Shown piece after piece: positions 11,100 through 22,183 of a stretch of DNA of 64,000 bases. Under the pieces are notes generated by a model. The model was not told where the DNA came from. It searched no databases and saw nothing but the letters and a program-made list of their open reading frames with translations. The stretch spans positions 248,001 through 312,000 of the forward strand of contig JALLLS010000038.1 in NCBI GenBank assembly GCA_025094145.1, read 5' to 3'. Made by a program: the position numbers and the translations under genes. The first letter of the stretch is position 1. Each line of letters starts with the position of its first letter. This stretch comes from Spinellus fusiger. Its lineage: Eukaryota; Mucoromycota; Mucoromycetes; Mucorales; Phycomycetaceae.

Positions 11100-12469
11100 A
11101 TGGATATTCGGGAAGAAGAGACAGCACCCAGCACAGGTTCAAACTCAAGTGCAAGTTCACCATGGCTAGTCCATGCAAGTTCAACGCAGTCACTTCCTGC
11201 TAGTATGCACACCACCACCACCACCAGCAGCAGCAGCACCAGCACTGGTATGAACATGCGACGAGGCACCAGCCAGCTCAGTATTACGACCATGCCTCTG
11301 TAAGCACCCTCTTCTTCTCTTTTGGTCTTTGCTACTTTTCCTGGACTTACCTCACTCCTGCATAGAACAAGAAGAAGACGCAACTCATTCAGCAGCTTCC
11401 TAAGCACCAAACACAGTCTTCTCTCCAGTCCTTCTTCTGTCTCATTTAGCCCAACAGTGCACTGGTCAAAGTCCTCACGCTCACCTACCAAAGAGCACGC
11501 CAGTGAAGACAGGAACAAACCCTTTAGTAAAAGACACAGACCTCGTTCCTTTTCAGAGTAGGTTTATTTTATTTGAAAGAGAGAGTAAAGAGAGAGAGAG
11601 AGTAACCTTGGAGGCTCCCAATTCACAAGTAAGAGTAATACCTGTAGGATCCATTGAACGAGCCCCGCCTATTGCCATCACCAACAAGACACCTGTCTAT
11701 GAGTACTATGGATTTGTAATGTACCTGACATCCTATGTGGCCTTTGGTAATGCCACTTGTTGACGAGAAAGAAAGAAAGAGAGAAAGAGAGAAAGAAAGG
11801 GACGTCTAGTTATTAATTGGATGTCTGTCTTGTCCCAGGGCTTTATCTTGTATGGGCTTATGTTCCTGATGCTGTCTTCCATGACCTTGGCATTACTTAT
11901 TATCCTCATCAGTAAGTCATCTCTGTTCTCTGTCTACAAAGAAAGAAAGAGAAACACACCCATTCATTGTCAAGGCATATCATCACAAGGTATTGGGCAC
12001 TGATCATTCCCATCTGGCTTATGACATTTGTGTGGTTCATATTTGTAGCCTTTATGAGCTACAACTTGATGAACACGCCACCCTTGGATTCTTATATGTG
12101 CATTACAGGTAATGGCCATGGGCATTTTGATGGTGTTGGTGGTGTTGGTGCTGCTATTCCCAACGGGCAGGATCACTTATCTATTCTACGATTCTACATT
12201 CTATGATGGGCTATCACCAAAAAACAGACGATCATGCCAACACAATGGAGGCCCCTCCTCCTCTCGAGAACAGACCGAGTGATTGGATGCCTGAACTCCA
12301 CGATCTTCCCATTGGTCTGGTCAATACTCTCCTGTACATGCCTACAGATGAAAGTCTAGAAGAAAAAGAAGAAGAGAGAGATGCTCTGATGCCTCTACGC
12401 CAGTTCCAGAGTCCTGTCACTGGATGGACCAAAGATACGGTAGGGCTAGCCACTGCCCATGCCTTGTGA
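11100..12469 (+). CDS. GPI19: GPI-GlcNAc transferase subunit P (PIG-P / Gpi19)
   Basis: Small membrane subunit of the enzyme that adds GlcNAc to phosphatidylinositol, the first step of GPI-anchor synthesis, in the ER. The conserved core is split by introns: PVYEYYGFVMYLTSYVAFG (first membrane helix), LYLVWAYVPDAVFHDLGI, then YWALIIPIWLMTFVWFIF (second helix) and MSYNLMNTPPLDS, followed by the C-terminal DLPIGLVNTLLY block. Splice joins used are at about 11299/11368, 11561/11611, 11747/11840, 11911/11993 and 12110/12229. Upstream of the core lies a Ser/Thr/Arg-rich extension of some 150 residues starting MDIREEETAPSTG, longer than in animal PIG-P. The start at 11100 is the first in-frame ATG after a CT tract; a downstream start is possible. 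Core identification is secure. Confidence 0.88.
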
Positions 12470-12583
12470 TTGAAGAGAGAAAAAGTCCATAAAGGCCTTG
12501 GTATAGTGTACTTTAGTGTACTTTAGTGTACTTTATTGTTATCTATTATCATGAAGAATGGTGTTATGACCACCAAGAAAGTA

Positions 12584-14303
12584 TTAGTTGAAAGAACAGG
12601 ATACAATTCTAGATAGAATAGGGTGGTCGTTCTGTTCACGCACGATGCCCTGCAGAATCTGTTGGCATTCAAGCAATGTCTTTTCTGTATCTAGCGTGCC
12701 CTGCTTCTGCAATAAGAGCAACAGTAGAGTGGAGTGTGGAGGATGAGAATGAGAATGAGATCTACACCAATAAAGAAGAGGCCTTACATGATCATCTTCC
12801 ATCTCATTCACTACACTCTCCATAAGTGTATGAGTGATTCTTTTGATATTCTCCCTGCACTTGACTTGGAGTACACTGAATCAACAAAATCCACAGATCC
12901 TTCCTACTTACTCATGTCCACAGTGACAGATGTGTCCTTTGCATGGAGCATGGTCTCCCATTGACTGTACACTCTTTTGAGTCTTTCTAATTGTGAAGTC
13001 ATCGTCCGTAGAAATCCATCCTAAGCACAACAGACAAGATGTTAATGGTTACAAGTGTTATTATTGGAATGCAGACAAGTTACATTGGATCTTTCTTTGA
13101 AAGACACACTAGTGGAGTCCACCACTGTCTCCTGTAATTTCAGTCGAGTGGTCTCAATGACTTGGTCTTCCTCCCAAGTCTCTTTCTATAGCAACATCGT
13201 CCTGTCTTCAGATTCACATACAAAAGAAAGAAAAGAAAATGAGAAAGAGAATGGCCCCTTACATGTGGCAATGGTGTCTGATGCTTTATGGACAGTTGAT
13301 GACGAACAACACTGTACTGGTACTGAATACACTTGGCATACAAACAAGCCATCTTTCGTTGTTCTGTCATGGTGTTCTCTCTGCGCTGTACAAGGGCACT
13401 GTCTTTTGCTCCATGGGAGGCAGAGAAAGAAGATGCTTCTCTTTGCGTGAATCCATGCAAGGTGGAGAGTCGATGGGATGTGCTGGTCTCTTCTGGTGCA
13501 CTACTGTTCATAGCATGGGAGGGTCTAGGAGGGACGCGCACACACTCTCCTCTCTAATCCAATGCATTTGTTCAATAGTTCAATAGTTCATAAAAAATAA
13601 TATATATATATATATATATAAAGACACTTACACGCTTCCAAGGTGTCTCTGTCTCTGTAGCCATGGAAGGCCGCTTACTTGCCATGGCTCTGTTCATAGT
13701 CCCAGGCGGATCCTTTCTCTTTCGTAGCATGGACGGCCTCTCACTCTCCTCAACACGCACAGACCGGTGCACTGGCAGTGTAGCATGACTTGTAGAGGCA
13801 ACCGTGGGTCGTTGGTAGGAAAAGTCGTTAGTGGAGCGTGGCTGTTTGTGGCTGCTGTGTGAGGTGGATGTCTCCAAGAGTAGACTGGAGGCAGAGGAGT
13901 GTATCTTGGTGTGTAGTTCCTTTGTGGATGAAGGAAGGGGTGTGGTGGCTGTGCCCACGCCTCTCCAAGGGGCTCTTGCTACTACACAGACCCATCGGTG
14001 AGTTTCTTTCTCTTTCTATTTGTGCTTGTAGTGTGGCTATTACTCCTATGACGACGACTACTACTCTTTGCACTCAATGGACACTTGAACAAGCACTACC
14101 TTTTCTTAGTGTAGGCTTAACTATTCTTTAAAAGAGCACCCAACGTAAAGAAGAAAGAAAAAGTCATCAATAGATAAACAAGAATCCCAACCCCAAAGAG
14201 CCAAAACATCAAAAACGTACTTTGTAGGCTGGTTCTGCTGTCTGAGAGCTGCATCGATCATAGTAGCACGCTCCTTTACGTTGAGGGATGTACTGTGGCT
14301 CAT
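12584..14303 (-). CDS. Unrecognised multi-exon protein
   Basis: A minus-strand gene with probable start at 14303 (MSHSTSLNVKERATM, then ALRQQNQPTK) and stop at 12586-12584. Exons with good splice borders read a Ser/Thr/Arg-rich middle (for example STKELHTKIHSSASSLLLE, RSTNDFSYQRPTVAST), then MTEQRKMACLYAKCIQYQY, a heptad-like stretch DGFLRTMTSQLERLKRVYSQ with WETMLHAKDTSV, and a C-terminal helix KTLLECQQILQGIVREQ. The C-terminal third looks alpha-helical, possibly coiled coil; the N-terminal half looks disordered. No family is recognised. Two middle exons are ambiguous: around 13530 and 14000 more than one frame is open. It is convergent with GPI19, 114 bp away. A (TA)n tract of about 23 bp sits inside one intron at 13599-13621. 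Confidence 0.5.
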
Positions 14304-16893
14304 AATAAACTACAACAGATGTACACCAACGAACAACACTAGACAAAGAAGATGAACAAAACAAAAAAAGAAGAGTGTTCAAGGAGATACGTCTTTCTCT
14401 TCTTTCTTTTTCATATCATATCATATCATATCATTTCTTTCTTTCTTTCTTTCTTTCTACACTTATACCACACAAAAGAGAAAACAAAACAAAACAAAAT
14501 AAAAAAGAGGCTTACAAGAGAGTCCCGTAGTGTGTGGAATAGAGTGATAAAGCGTAAAAGAGAGGGTCTATAGTGTGACGTCTACTTCAGACAGTAACAA
14601 AGAGAGTCTTGTCTTGTTGAAGTGTCCACCTATCCATCGTACCTACTTTCTTAGTGTCGTGTGTTTAGGAGATCTAGGATGATCCAATGTGTATTCATAC
14701 GCCGATGGAATGGATCAGACAAGTGTTGTCATTATCAAACTCAGAAAATAACCCTGCTTAGTATGGTAGGTGATAGTCTCCGAGGGTGTCTCCTTATTTA
14801 GACATGGGTTGGCTTCTCGTCATGTGAGTGTATCTGTTTGTACTGAGGAAATACTTGGATGACTATTAGAGACACTGTTGGGTACTACACACACCCAAGA
14901 GGACTCCTATAAATCAGTGCCTATATAACATGCTAGCAATAATAATAATAATAATAATAAAGATACTCAATCCAGCCTGTTCTAATCTACACAAGGTCAA
15001 ATACGTTCAGCAATCAAAACAAGGAGCAGTGCCATTCTTTTTTTTTGGTATGGATACTGTGGGGTCTACTCTTTAAAACAGTGTCCAAGAAGAGGGGGCC
15101 ATGATATGAATAGTACAAGGTAGCCTAGTACTTTATTAATAAGAGTCCTACAACGCCACCCACCTCATTCATTCCCACCCTCCAAAAGGCATTCCTTCCT
15201 GTATAAGATAAGATGTGTAAGATGTGTAAGATGTGTAAGATGTATAAGATGTATAAGATGTGTAAGATGTATAAGCTATAGAATATATAAATAGATCAAC
15301 AGACATATCAACAGATACCACTATTGACTAAGCATGGGAGAAATAGAAAAGAATTACAATTCCATTCAACACACACACATCATTTGTTGATTCTCTCCCA
15401 ACATCAATATAAAGACTGTTCTTTATCATTACAAGAAAAGTGAAAGGGCTTAACTACAAGGCCAATGTATCCATACACTACTCTACTTGTAACAAAAAGA
15501 AGAGAAGGATAGATTCTATTAATAGACAGAGAAAGAAGAAGAAAAAAAGTGCATTTTATACATACTAAAACATAACCCCACCTTTCTGTGGATGTGGCGT
15601 TTATAAAATGTGCTCCCATCCTCCCCTTCAAATGTCCAAATAGGTATCAGTCAAATAGATATCAGCCAATCCCAAGGAAGTCTGTTCTTCCCAGAAAGAG
15701 ATCTCCTTTGAGTGCCGAGGGGTTATATCTCTTTTAGCCTCTAGAGAATAATAATAATAATAATAATATATATATATATATAATTCATCCATGAAATACA
15801 GTGATTCTCCCATAAGAGCCCCATTTTATTATTGGTTGCTAGGTGTTACTTATTATTACCAAACAAGAAAATACTTTCATCTGACACAATGGCTCTCTTC
15901 TATAGAAATTAAGCCTTCTCTTAATAGTGTGTAGCACAACACCATAAAAGGCAGTGACTCTATTATGTAAGAATAAGGAGAGTCCTCTTGGAAACTCAAG
16001 GGTCAGATCTGTATCTTTTTTCTCTTTCTCTTTCTGGACTTTGCCCTTGAGATGGATGGTGAGGCCATGGGGGTGTTCATTACACGCCAAACACTCTCTT
16101 GTCCAACAGATAAAACAAGACAGAGAGCAGGATGGGTTGTTGTTTCAAGGAGAAGGAAGAGATAAGAAATAGGACTGTGGACTGTGGAGAATTAATAATA
16201 GTAATCATAAAGGTAAACAAAAAGAACAGAGCCAGTCACCAGGCAGTGTTGGAGGCGCAAAGAAACATGTCATAAGATGGAATGCCATGTGGCTGATAAG
16301 GAATGAGCTTTTGTTTGTCTACATTTGGACGTGCACAACACAACAGAACGAGAGAGCGAGAGAATGAGAGAAATGTAGTCTTGCTGGTGTGACTGTTCTT
16401 TATGACTGCAAGGACTACATCTCACTGTTACTCTTTCTCAAGTCACTGCATGTCAGGGGAGAGGAAGAAGAAGGTGCCTTCACCCTTAATTCTTATTTTG
16501 TCAATGCATAAAAGTGATACAGTATCGGTTGGCCGCTTGTACCTATAAAGTGTCATGTGCGGTGATTGAAAGGGTGCATAATTCCTTTGCCGAGGAATCC
16601 ATGTGTATTAGGGATGGAGGGCGTGGGGCTTAGAGGTAAAGAACATCCCACGGAAAAGACAGACACTGTCCTCTGTGCAGAAATACAAGAGAAAGAAGAA
16701 AGACATTCTTGTCTGTCTTGTGGGCAGAAAGAAGAAAGAAGAAAAGCAGTCCTCTTCTCTTCTTGGAGGCAGAGAGGAGCCCTTGTATTTTTCTATCTGT
16801 CTTGATTCCTCTCTTCCCCCCTCTTTTTTTTTTCTTCTTTTTTTCTCTTGTTTCTGCTGCTACATTATAATTAAGAGAGTATAACTAAGAGAT

Positions 16894-17008
16894 AGTAACT
16901 AGTAACTAATAACTAGTAACTAATAACTAATAACTAATAACTAATAACTAATAACTAGTAACTAATAACTAGTAACTAATAACTAGTAACTAATAACTAG
17001 TAACTAAT
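16894..17008. repeat. 7-bp minisatellite (TAACTAR)n
   Basis: About 16 tandem copies of a 7-bp unit alternating TAACTAA and TAACTAG, roughly 280 bp upstream of the acetyl-CoA synthetase start. It lies just upstream of the likely promoter. Confidence 0.9.
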
Positions 17009-17180
17009 CGTGTAGAATGTGCGTCCACTCACAACTCAGTCTTATTATTTTGATGCCATCTTCTTCCCTCTTTTTGTGAAACCCACTTACATCACCAGAC
17101 AAGCCAAGCAAAGCAACATAAAAGAAAGGGGAGAAAAGAGGCGACCTTTTATTTATATATATTAATATTAATATATAGTG

Positions 17181-17188
17181 TATATAAA
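17181..17188 (+). promoter_or_regulatory. TATA-like element of the acetyl-CoA synthetase gene
   Basis: TATATAAA lies 108 bp before the ATG and is followed by a long CT-rich tract, the common layout of strong fungal promoters. Inferred from position and sequence only. Confidence 0.4.
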
Positions 17189-17288
17189 GAAACCTATTTT
17201 TTCTTTTTTCTTTTTCTTTTTCTTTTCCTTTCTTTTTTCTTTTCTAAACTTCTTAACTTCTTCTTCCTCTTAACTTCTCTCGTTTCTA

Positions 17289-19426
17289 ATGACAGAATCA
17301 CAAGATACCATCACCCACCCTGTGCCTAGTCGCCTCTTGAACAGTGCAGAATGTCCTACACCCCACATCAACTCCCTCGAAACCTACAGAGCCATGTGGC
17401 AGGAGAGTATAGAGAAGCCTAAAGAGTTCTTTGGCAAGGTAAGGTTCCTTATGCCCAAGAAGAAAGAAAGAAAGAAAGAGAGGAGCTCTCAACACTCAGT
17501 GCATAGCTCGCTACCCAACTCCTCACTTGGTCAAGACCCTTTGAGACAGTCCTACACGGCTCACTGGAAAAGGGCGACGTGGCATGGTTCCTTGAGGGAG
17601 AGATCAACGCCTGCTACAACTGTGTGGATCGCCATGCCTTCAAGACACCTGAGAAGATTGCCATTATCCACGAAGGCGATGAACCTGACCAGGTGCGCCG
17701 AATCACCTACAGCGAGCTCCTGCGGGATGTGTGCCAGATGGCCAACACGCTCAAATCGCTGGGCGTGCGCAAGGGAGACACTGTGGCGATCTACATGCCC
17801 ATGGTGCCAGAGACCATTGTCGGCATTCTTGCCTGTGCCCGCATTGGTGCTGTCCACTCGGTGGTGTTTGCTGGATTCTCAGCCGAGTCCTTGCGCGACC
17901 GCATCGTCAATTGCTCTGCACGGGTGGTGCTGACCTCGGACGAGGGAAGACGGGGCGGAAAAAACATTGCCACCAAGCGCATTGTTGACGAGGCGCTTTC
18001 GGTGGAGACGTGTGTTGAGCATGTGCTTGTTCTGCGTCGAACAGGCACGCAGGTGCCATGGACGGAGCGCGATCTGTGGTGGCATGAGCAGGTGGCCCAG
18101 GCACGCACGTTCTGTCCACCCGAGCCAATGAATTCAGAGGACCCTCTGTTCCTGCTGTACACCTCTGGGTCGACGGGGACTCCCAAGGGCATTCTCCACA
18201 CCACCGGCGGATATCTGCTGGGGGCTGCGGCCACTGTCAAGTACATCTTTGACTACCAGGAGACAGATATCTTTGCCTGTATGGCGGACATTGGATGGGT
18301 GACAGGCCACACCTACATTGTGTATGGACCCTTGGCCCTGGGCGCCACCACCGTGCTGTTTGAGTCCACGCCCACGTACCCCACCCCATCCCGCTTCTGG
18401 GACCTTATCCAGAAGCACCGCATCACCCAGTTCTACACAGCACCCACCGCCATCCGTGCCCTGCGTCGGCTGGGCGATGAATGGGTCAAGGGCTATGATC
18501 TGTCGAGTCTGCGTGTGATTGGGTCGGTGGGAGAGCCCATCAACCCCGAGGCATGGGACTGGTACAACACCCACGTAGGAAAGAACCAGTGTGCGGTGGT
18601 CGACACGTACTGGCAGACAGAGACAGGGTCCATCATCATCAGCCCTCTGCCTGGAGCCACGCCCACCAAGCCAGGATCTGCCACCCTCCCCTTCTTTGGT
18701 GTGGATCCTGTCATCCTCGACCCCACCACTGGCCATGTGGTCCATGAGGCAGATGTGACGGGTGTGCTGGCCATCCGTCAGCCTTGGCCCTCCATGTCGC
18801 GGTCTGTCTACAACAACCACCACCGCTTTATGGAGACGTACCTGCACCCTTACCCCGGCTACTACTTTACAGGCGATGGTGCTTCTCGGGACAAGGACGG
18901 CTACTTTTGGATCAGGGGTCGTGTGGATGGTATAGTATTCGTGTGCTCTAGTGTTCGTGTGCCATAGTATTAGTGTGTCAGCGTACTCATGCATGTCTCC
19001 TCCAACTCACATGTCTCTCTGCCAGATGTCATCAATGTCTCGGGCCACCGTCTCTCCACAGCTGAAATCGAGTCTGCCCTGATCCACCATGAGGCTGTGG
19101 CAGAGGCAGCTGTGATTGGTGGGTTTGACTCTCTGACAGGCCAATGCATCCACGCCTTTGTGACGCTCAAGCCACACATGGAGGGCACTGAAGAACACCT
19201 CACAAAGGAGCTCACTCTGCAGGTGCGCAAGATCATTGGTCCCTTTGCCACTCCCAAGCGTATCTATGTAGTCAATGAGCACCCAAAGACACGTTCTGGT
19301 AAAATCATGCGTCGTATTCTGCGCAAGATTGTGGATGGAGAGCACCACCAATTGGGAGACATCTCCACACTGGCAGATCCCTCGGTGGTGGTGGTTCTGA
19401 TTGAAAAGGTGCATGGGGCTGCTTAA
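17289..19426 (+). CDS. ACS: Acetyl-CoA synthetase (AMP-forming)
   Basis: Converts acetate, ATP and CoA to acetyl-CoA in the cytosol or nucleus, feeding lipid synthesis, histone acetylation and the glyoxylate cycle. Three exons (17289-17438, 17507-18929, 19026-19426) give 657 residues, the normal family length, with all phases closing. Visible motifs are the P-loop-like [47 protein letters not shown], the hinge segment [36 protein letters not shown], and the C-terminal [12 protein letters not shown], whose lysine is the acetylation-regulated catalytic residue. The coding region is clearly more GC-rich than its surroundings. Neighbours are unrelated housekeeping genes on the same strand. Confidence 0.96.
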
Positions 19427-19975
19427 TACACAACGTCCATCGCAAGAAGGCTCTTTTCTCTCGTTCTCGCTCTTATCCACCCTACAACTACAACTACAAC
19501 TACAATCTCATTTGCCTATGTTTGCATTTTCAATTTCTAACATCCAAGAAGGGTTCTTTTACTATTATTAATATTATAAAGAGAAAGAAGAACCAAAAAA
19601 GAGCCAAAAAGAGCCAAAAAGAACAGAAAAAAGAACAGAAAGGAACATAAAAGAACAGAAAAGAAAGATTATTTTATGTGCTGCTTTGTCAGAATGTTGT
19701 GCTCAGTTTTTCTATATCTATATCTATATCTATATCTATATCTATATCTATATCTATATTTATATTCTATAGAGTGTATGTGCGAATAAACCCCTCATGA
19801 TGGATCACTACCTATACTTTCACCTACACTCCTACCTACACTTTCCATTTCTATCTACTTTAGCACTGCCTCTCTTCTCATTTCCTCCCCTCTCTTCTTC
19901 TCATTTCCTCCCCCTCTCTTCTTCCCCTCCACACACACACACACACACCTTTTCTCTCTCTCTCTCGCTCTCGAT
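19427..19975. other. Spacer with (TATATC)n microsatellite
   Basis: No gene. It contains the (TATATC)n run at 19711-19760, then AC and CT tracts leading to the WLM gene start. Confidence 0.6.
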
Positions 19976-20994
19976 ATGGACACACTCAACGTCACTTACA
20001 AATCTTTTGTCTACAGCTTCCCTCTCTCTCTCTCCACTGTTGCTGTCCTCAAACAGCAGCTACAGGAGCGCACAGGCATCCCCACACACCACCAGAAACT
20101 CCTATGCAAAGGGAAAATCCTCCAGGACGACCAGACACTGTCGCTTCTGCCTCATTCCAAAGTCATTCTTATGGGCAGCCAGCCTCATCAGCTCAAGGAG
20201 GCGGCGACACTGGAAAAGAGGCTCCAGGAACGACTCACACTTGCTCCCAAGCTAGGGAACAAGACACTGAAGCGCAGGCCAGTGGCTGACAAATACACGT
20301 TCCAAGCCCTGAGTGTTCTTCCACACTTCCCACAGCCAGACAAGGCCCGCCAGCTGCTGGAGAGGCTGAGAGACGACAGTGGGGTAATGCACAGCTAGAC
20401 TAGCCCACACTATAGCCCACACTAGACACTGATAAGAGTAAGGAAACAATGCTATAGATAAAGGCCATTATGTGCACACGTCAATGGTCTGTGGGCGAGC
20501 TGACCGAACTCAGTCCCTTTGAAGCGACTCTGCTGGGCTACAACCGCAACAAAGGCCAGTTGATTGCCATTCGATTGCGCACTGATGATCTGACGGGGTT
20601 CCGACACTACGATTCTGTGCGCAAGGTCCTACTGCATGAATTAACCCACAATGTAAGACCCACCCACCCACCCACATACTCTCTCTCCATTTAAAAACAA
20701 AACAAAACAAAACAAAAAAAATAGGTATGGAGTGACCACGACCACCGCTTCCATGCACTGAACCGAGAACTCAACCGTGCCATTGCTCTTGACTGGGGCA
20801 CCCACCACGGCCACCGCATGACAGGAGAAGACTACTACCAGCCCTTGGAAGAAGACACCGACACAGGTCTCCAGGGCGGCTCATTTGTCCTGGGCGGCGC
20901 ATCCCATCCACTGGACAGAGACACCCTTGCCAATGCTGCTGTTGGACGACTAACAAAAGAAGAACAAGACATGGACAGACAATGTGATTCATAA
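19976..20994 (+). CDS. Ubiquitin-like plus WLM-domain metalloprotease (Wss1-related)
   Basis: Three exons (19976-20383, 20464-20652, 20725-20994) give 288 residues. Residues about 1-75 form a ubiquitin-like domain (LKQQLQERTGIPTHHQKLL, then GKILQDDQTL). Residues about 130-230 form a WLM domain: MCTRQWSVGELTELSP, LLGYNRNKGQLIAIRLRTDD, then the zinc motif HELTHNVWSDHDHRFHALN, which has the three histidines and the catalytic glutamate of HExxHxxxxxH. This domain order matches the fungal and plant Ubl-WLM proteins related to Wss1/SPRTN, which cleave DNA-protein crosslinks and act on SUMO or ubiquitin conjugates. The glycine usual between the second and third zinc histidines is serine here. It is convergent with eL15, 107 bp away, and AATAAA follows the stop near 21069. 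Confidence 0.87.
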
Positions 20995-21101
20995 CAAGTG
21001 CCTTTGTGTCTTTGTGCTTTTGTGTATGTATGTATATGTATATGCCTTTGTGTGTATGTGTGTAATATTTAATAAACATCTCTTCTTCACACATTCTATC
21101 T

Positions 21102-21868
21102 TTAACGGTAACGAGGGAGAGAGAGGGTGTTGCGGCGCTTCCAGTTGGAGGTGCGACCTGATCCCTTGGTCTTGGTGTAGCGGTGGCCCTTGTTCTTACC
21201 ACGGCTCTTCTTGCCAATAGCAGTCAAGCCACGGGCCTCACGACGCTTGTGAACAGCATTGACGATCCAGTTGATGCGAGGATCACGGCGGATGGCCTTG
21301 TGGGAGGGATCGACAAGGATGACCTCAAAGTACTTGTAGGTAGCATCCTGGTTGATCCAGTAAGAGTTCAACACACGCAGGTTGGCGCACTTGCGGCCCA
21401 CACGCTCCTCAGCAGTGGAGCGGAGGGAGCGCTGGTACTTGAGCTGGTTCACACCCTCATTGACAGGCTTGCCAAAGGTAGCACCTTTGTGGACAGGTCT
21501 CTTGCGGCCACCACGACGGACACGGATGCGGTAGATGACAAAGCCCTGCTTGGCCTTGTAACCGAGACGGCGTGCCTTGTCAGGGCGGGAAGGACGGGAT
21601 GCACGGTGGATGACGTTCATCTGTCTGAACTCCCAGCATCTCACACGGAGCAAGAAACGGAAGACATCAGACTGTTTCTTCTTGTAGAGTTCCTCAATGT
21701 ATTTGTAGGCTAAGGAGGAAGAAAGGAAGGAGGAAAAGGTTAGGTTAGGTTAGGTTAGGTGGGCCCATGGAAGGAGGTCATGCGTGGATGATGGAAGAAA
21801 GAGAGAGAGAGAAAGAGGGTCGGAGGGGGGATTTCTTCCTCTACGGAAGAAAGTGACTTACCACCCAT
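21102..21868 (-). CDS. RPL15: 60S ribosomal protein eL15
   Basis: Cytosolic large-subunit protein eL15. Exon 1 is only 7 nt (21862-21868, ATGGGTG) and exon 2 is 21102-21709; together they give 204 residues, the exact family length. The sequence includes [57 protein letters not shown] and the basic tail [17 protein letters not shown]. The intron after codon 2 contains a telomere-like GGTTA repeat. A further GTAAGT donor near 21976 suggests the 5' leader is also spliced, as is common for ribosomal protein genes. It is divergent from the mitochondrial uS2 gene, with 315 bp between start codons. Confidence 0.97.
21738..21760. repeat. (GGTTA)n tract inside the eL15 intron
   Basis: Four and a half copies of GGTTA on plus, i.e. 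TAACC read along the eL15 transcript, placed about 30 bp from the branch and acceptor side of the intron. Confidence 0.85.
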
Positions 21869-22183
21869 TCTGCTGTTAACCCTATCCAACAAAACATAAG
21901 TCCATCTTGACCACTTCCACTGATCCCACGCATGCATCCATCCATTTCTTCTTCTTCTTCCTTCTCTTGGTGACTTACCGAGGGAGATGTCTGGTAAAAG
22001 AGGGTTAGCAGAAATGTGGCTGGGACATCTTGGACACCTTGACGAGAAAGAAGCTCAGGCTGAAAAGTGTGACGTGTATTTGCATGGGTTAGACACTCCA
22101 CTCACCCACCCACCCACTCACCGACCCACCTTACTTTTTTTTTCTTTTTTTCTTTTCTTTTCTTTTCTTTTCTTCATTAGGCC

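Larger units (their letters stand above)
14304..17288. other. 3-kb intergenic region rich in tandem repeats
   Basis: No convincing gene. It contains CATAT and TTTC runs (14412-14459), a 9-bp AAGATGTRT-type repeat (15202-15275), an AAT/AT run (15747-15782) and a 7-bp minisatellite (16894-17008). A minus-strand open stretch at 15839-16120 (reading CLACNEHPHGLTIHLKGK) is protein-like but has no recognised family and no clear neighbours. Confidence 0.5.

Noticed and set aside
15839..16120. Minus-strand stretch reading CLACNEHPHGLTIHLKGK
   Set aside because: Looks protein-like but no family, no neighbouring exons and no clear start could be found.
16894..17008. Regular repeat array resembling a CRISPR-like pattern
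   Set aside because: Units are directly adjacent 7-mers without spacers, in a eukaryotic genome; it is a minisatellite.
17791..18994. Long minus-strand open frames within acetyl-CoA synthetase
   Set aside because: Antisense shadows caused by GC-rich codon use of the real gene.
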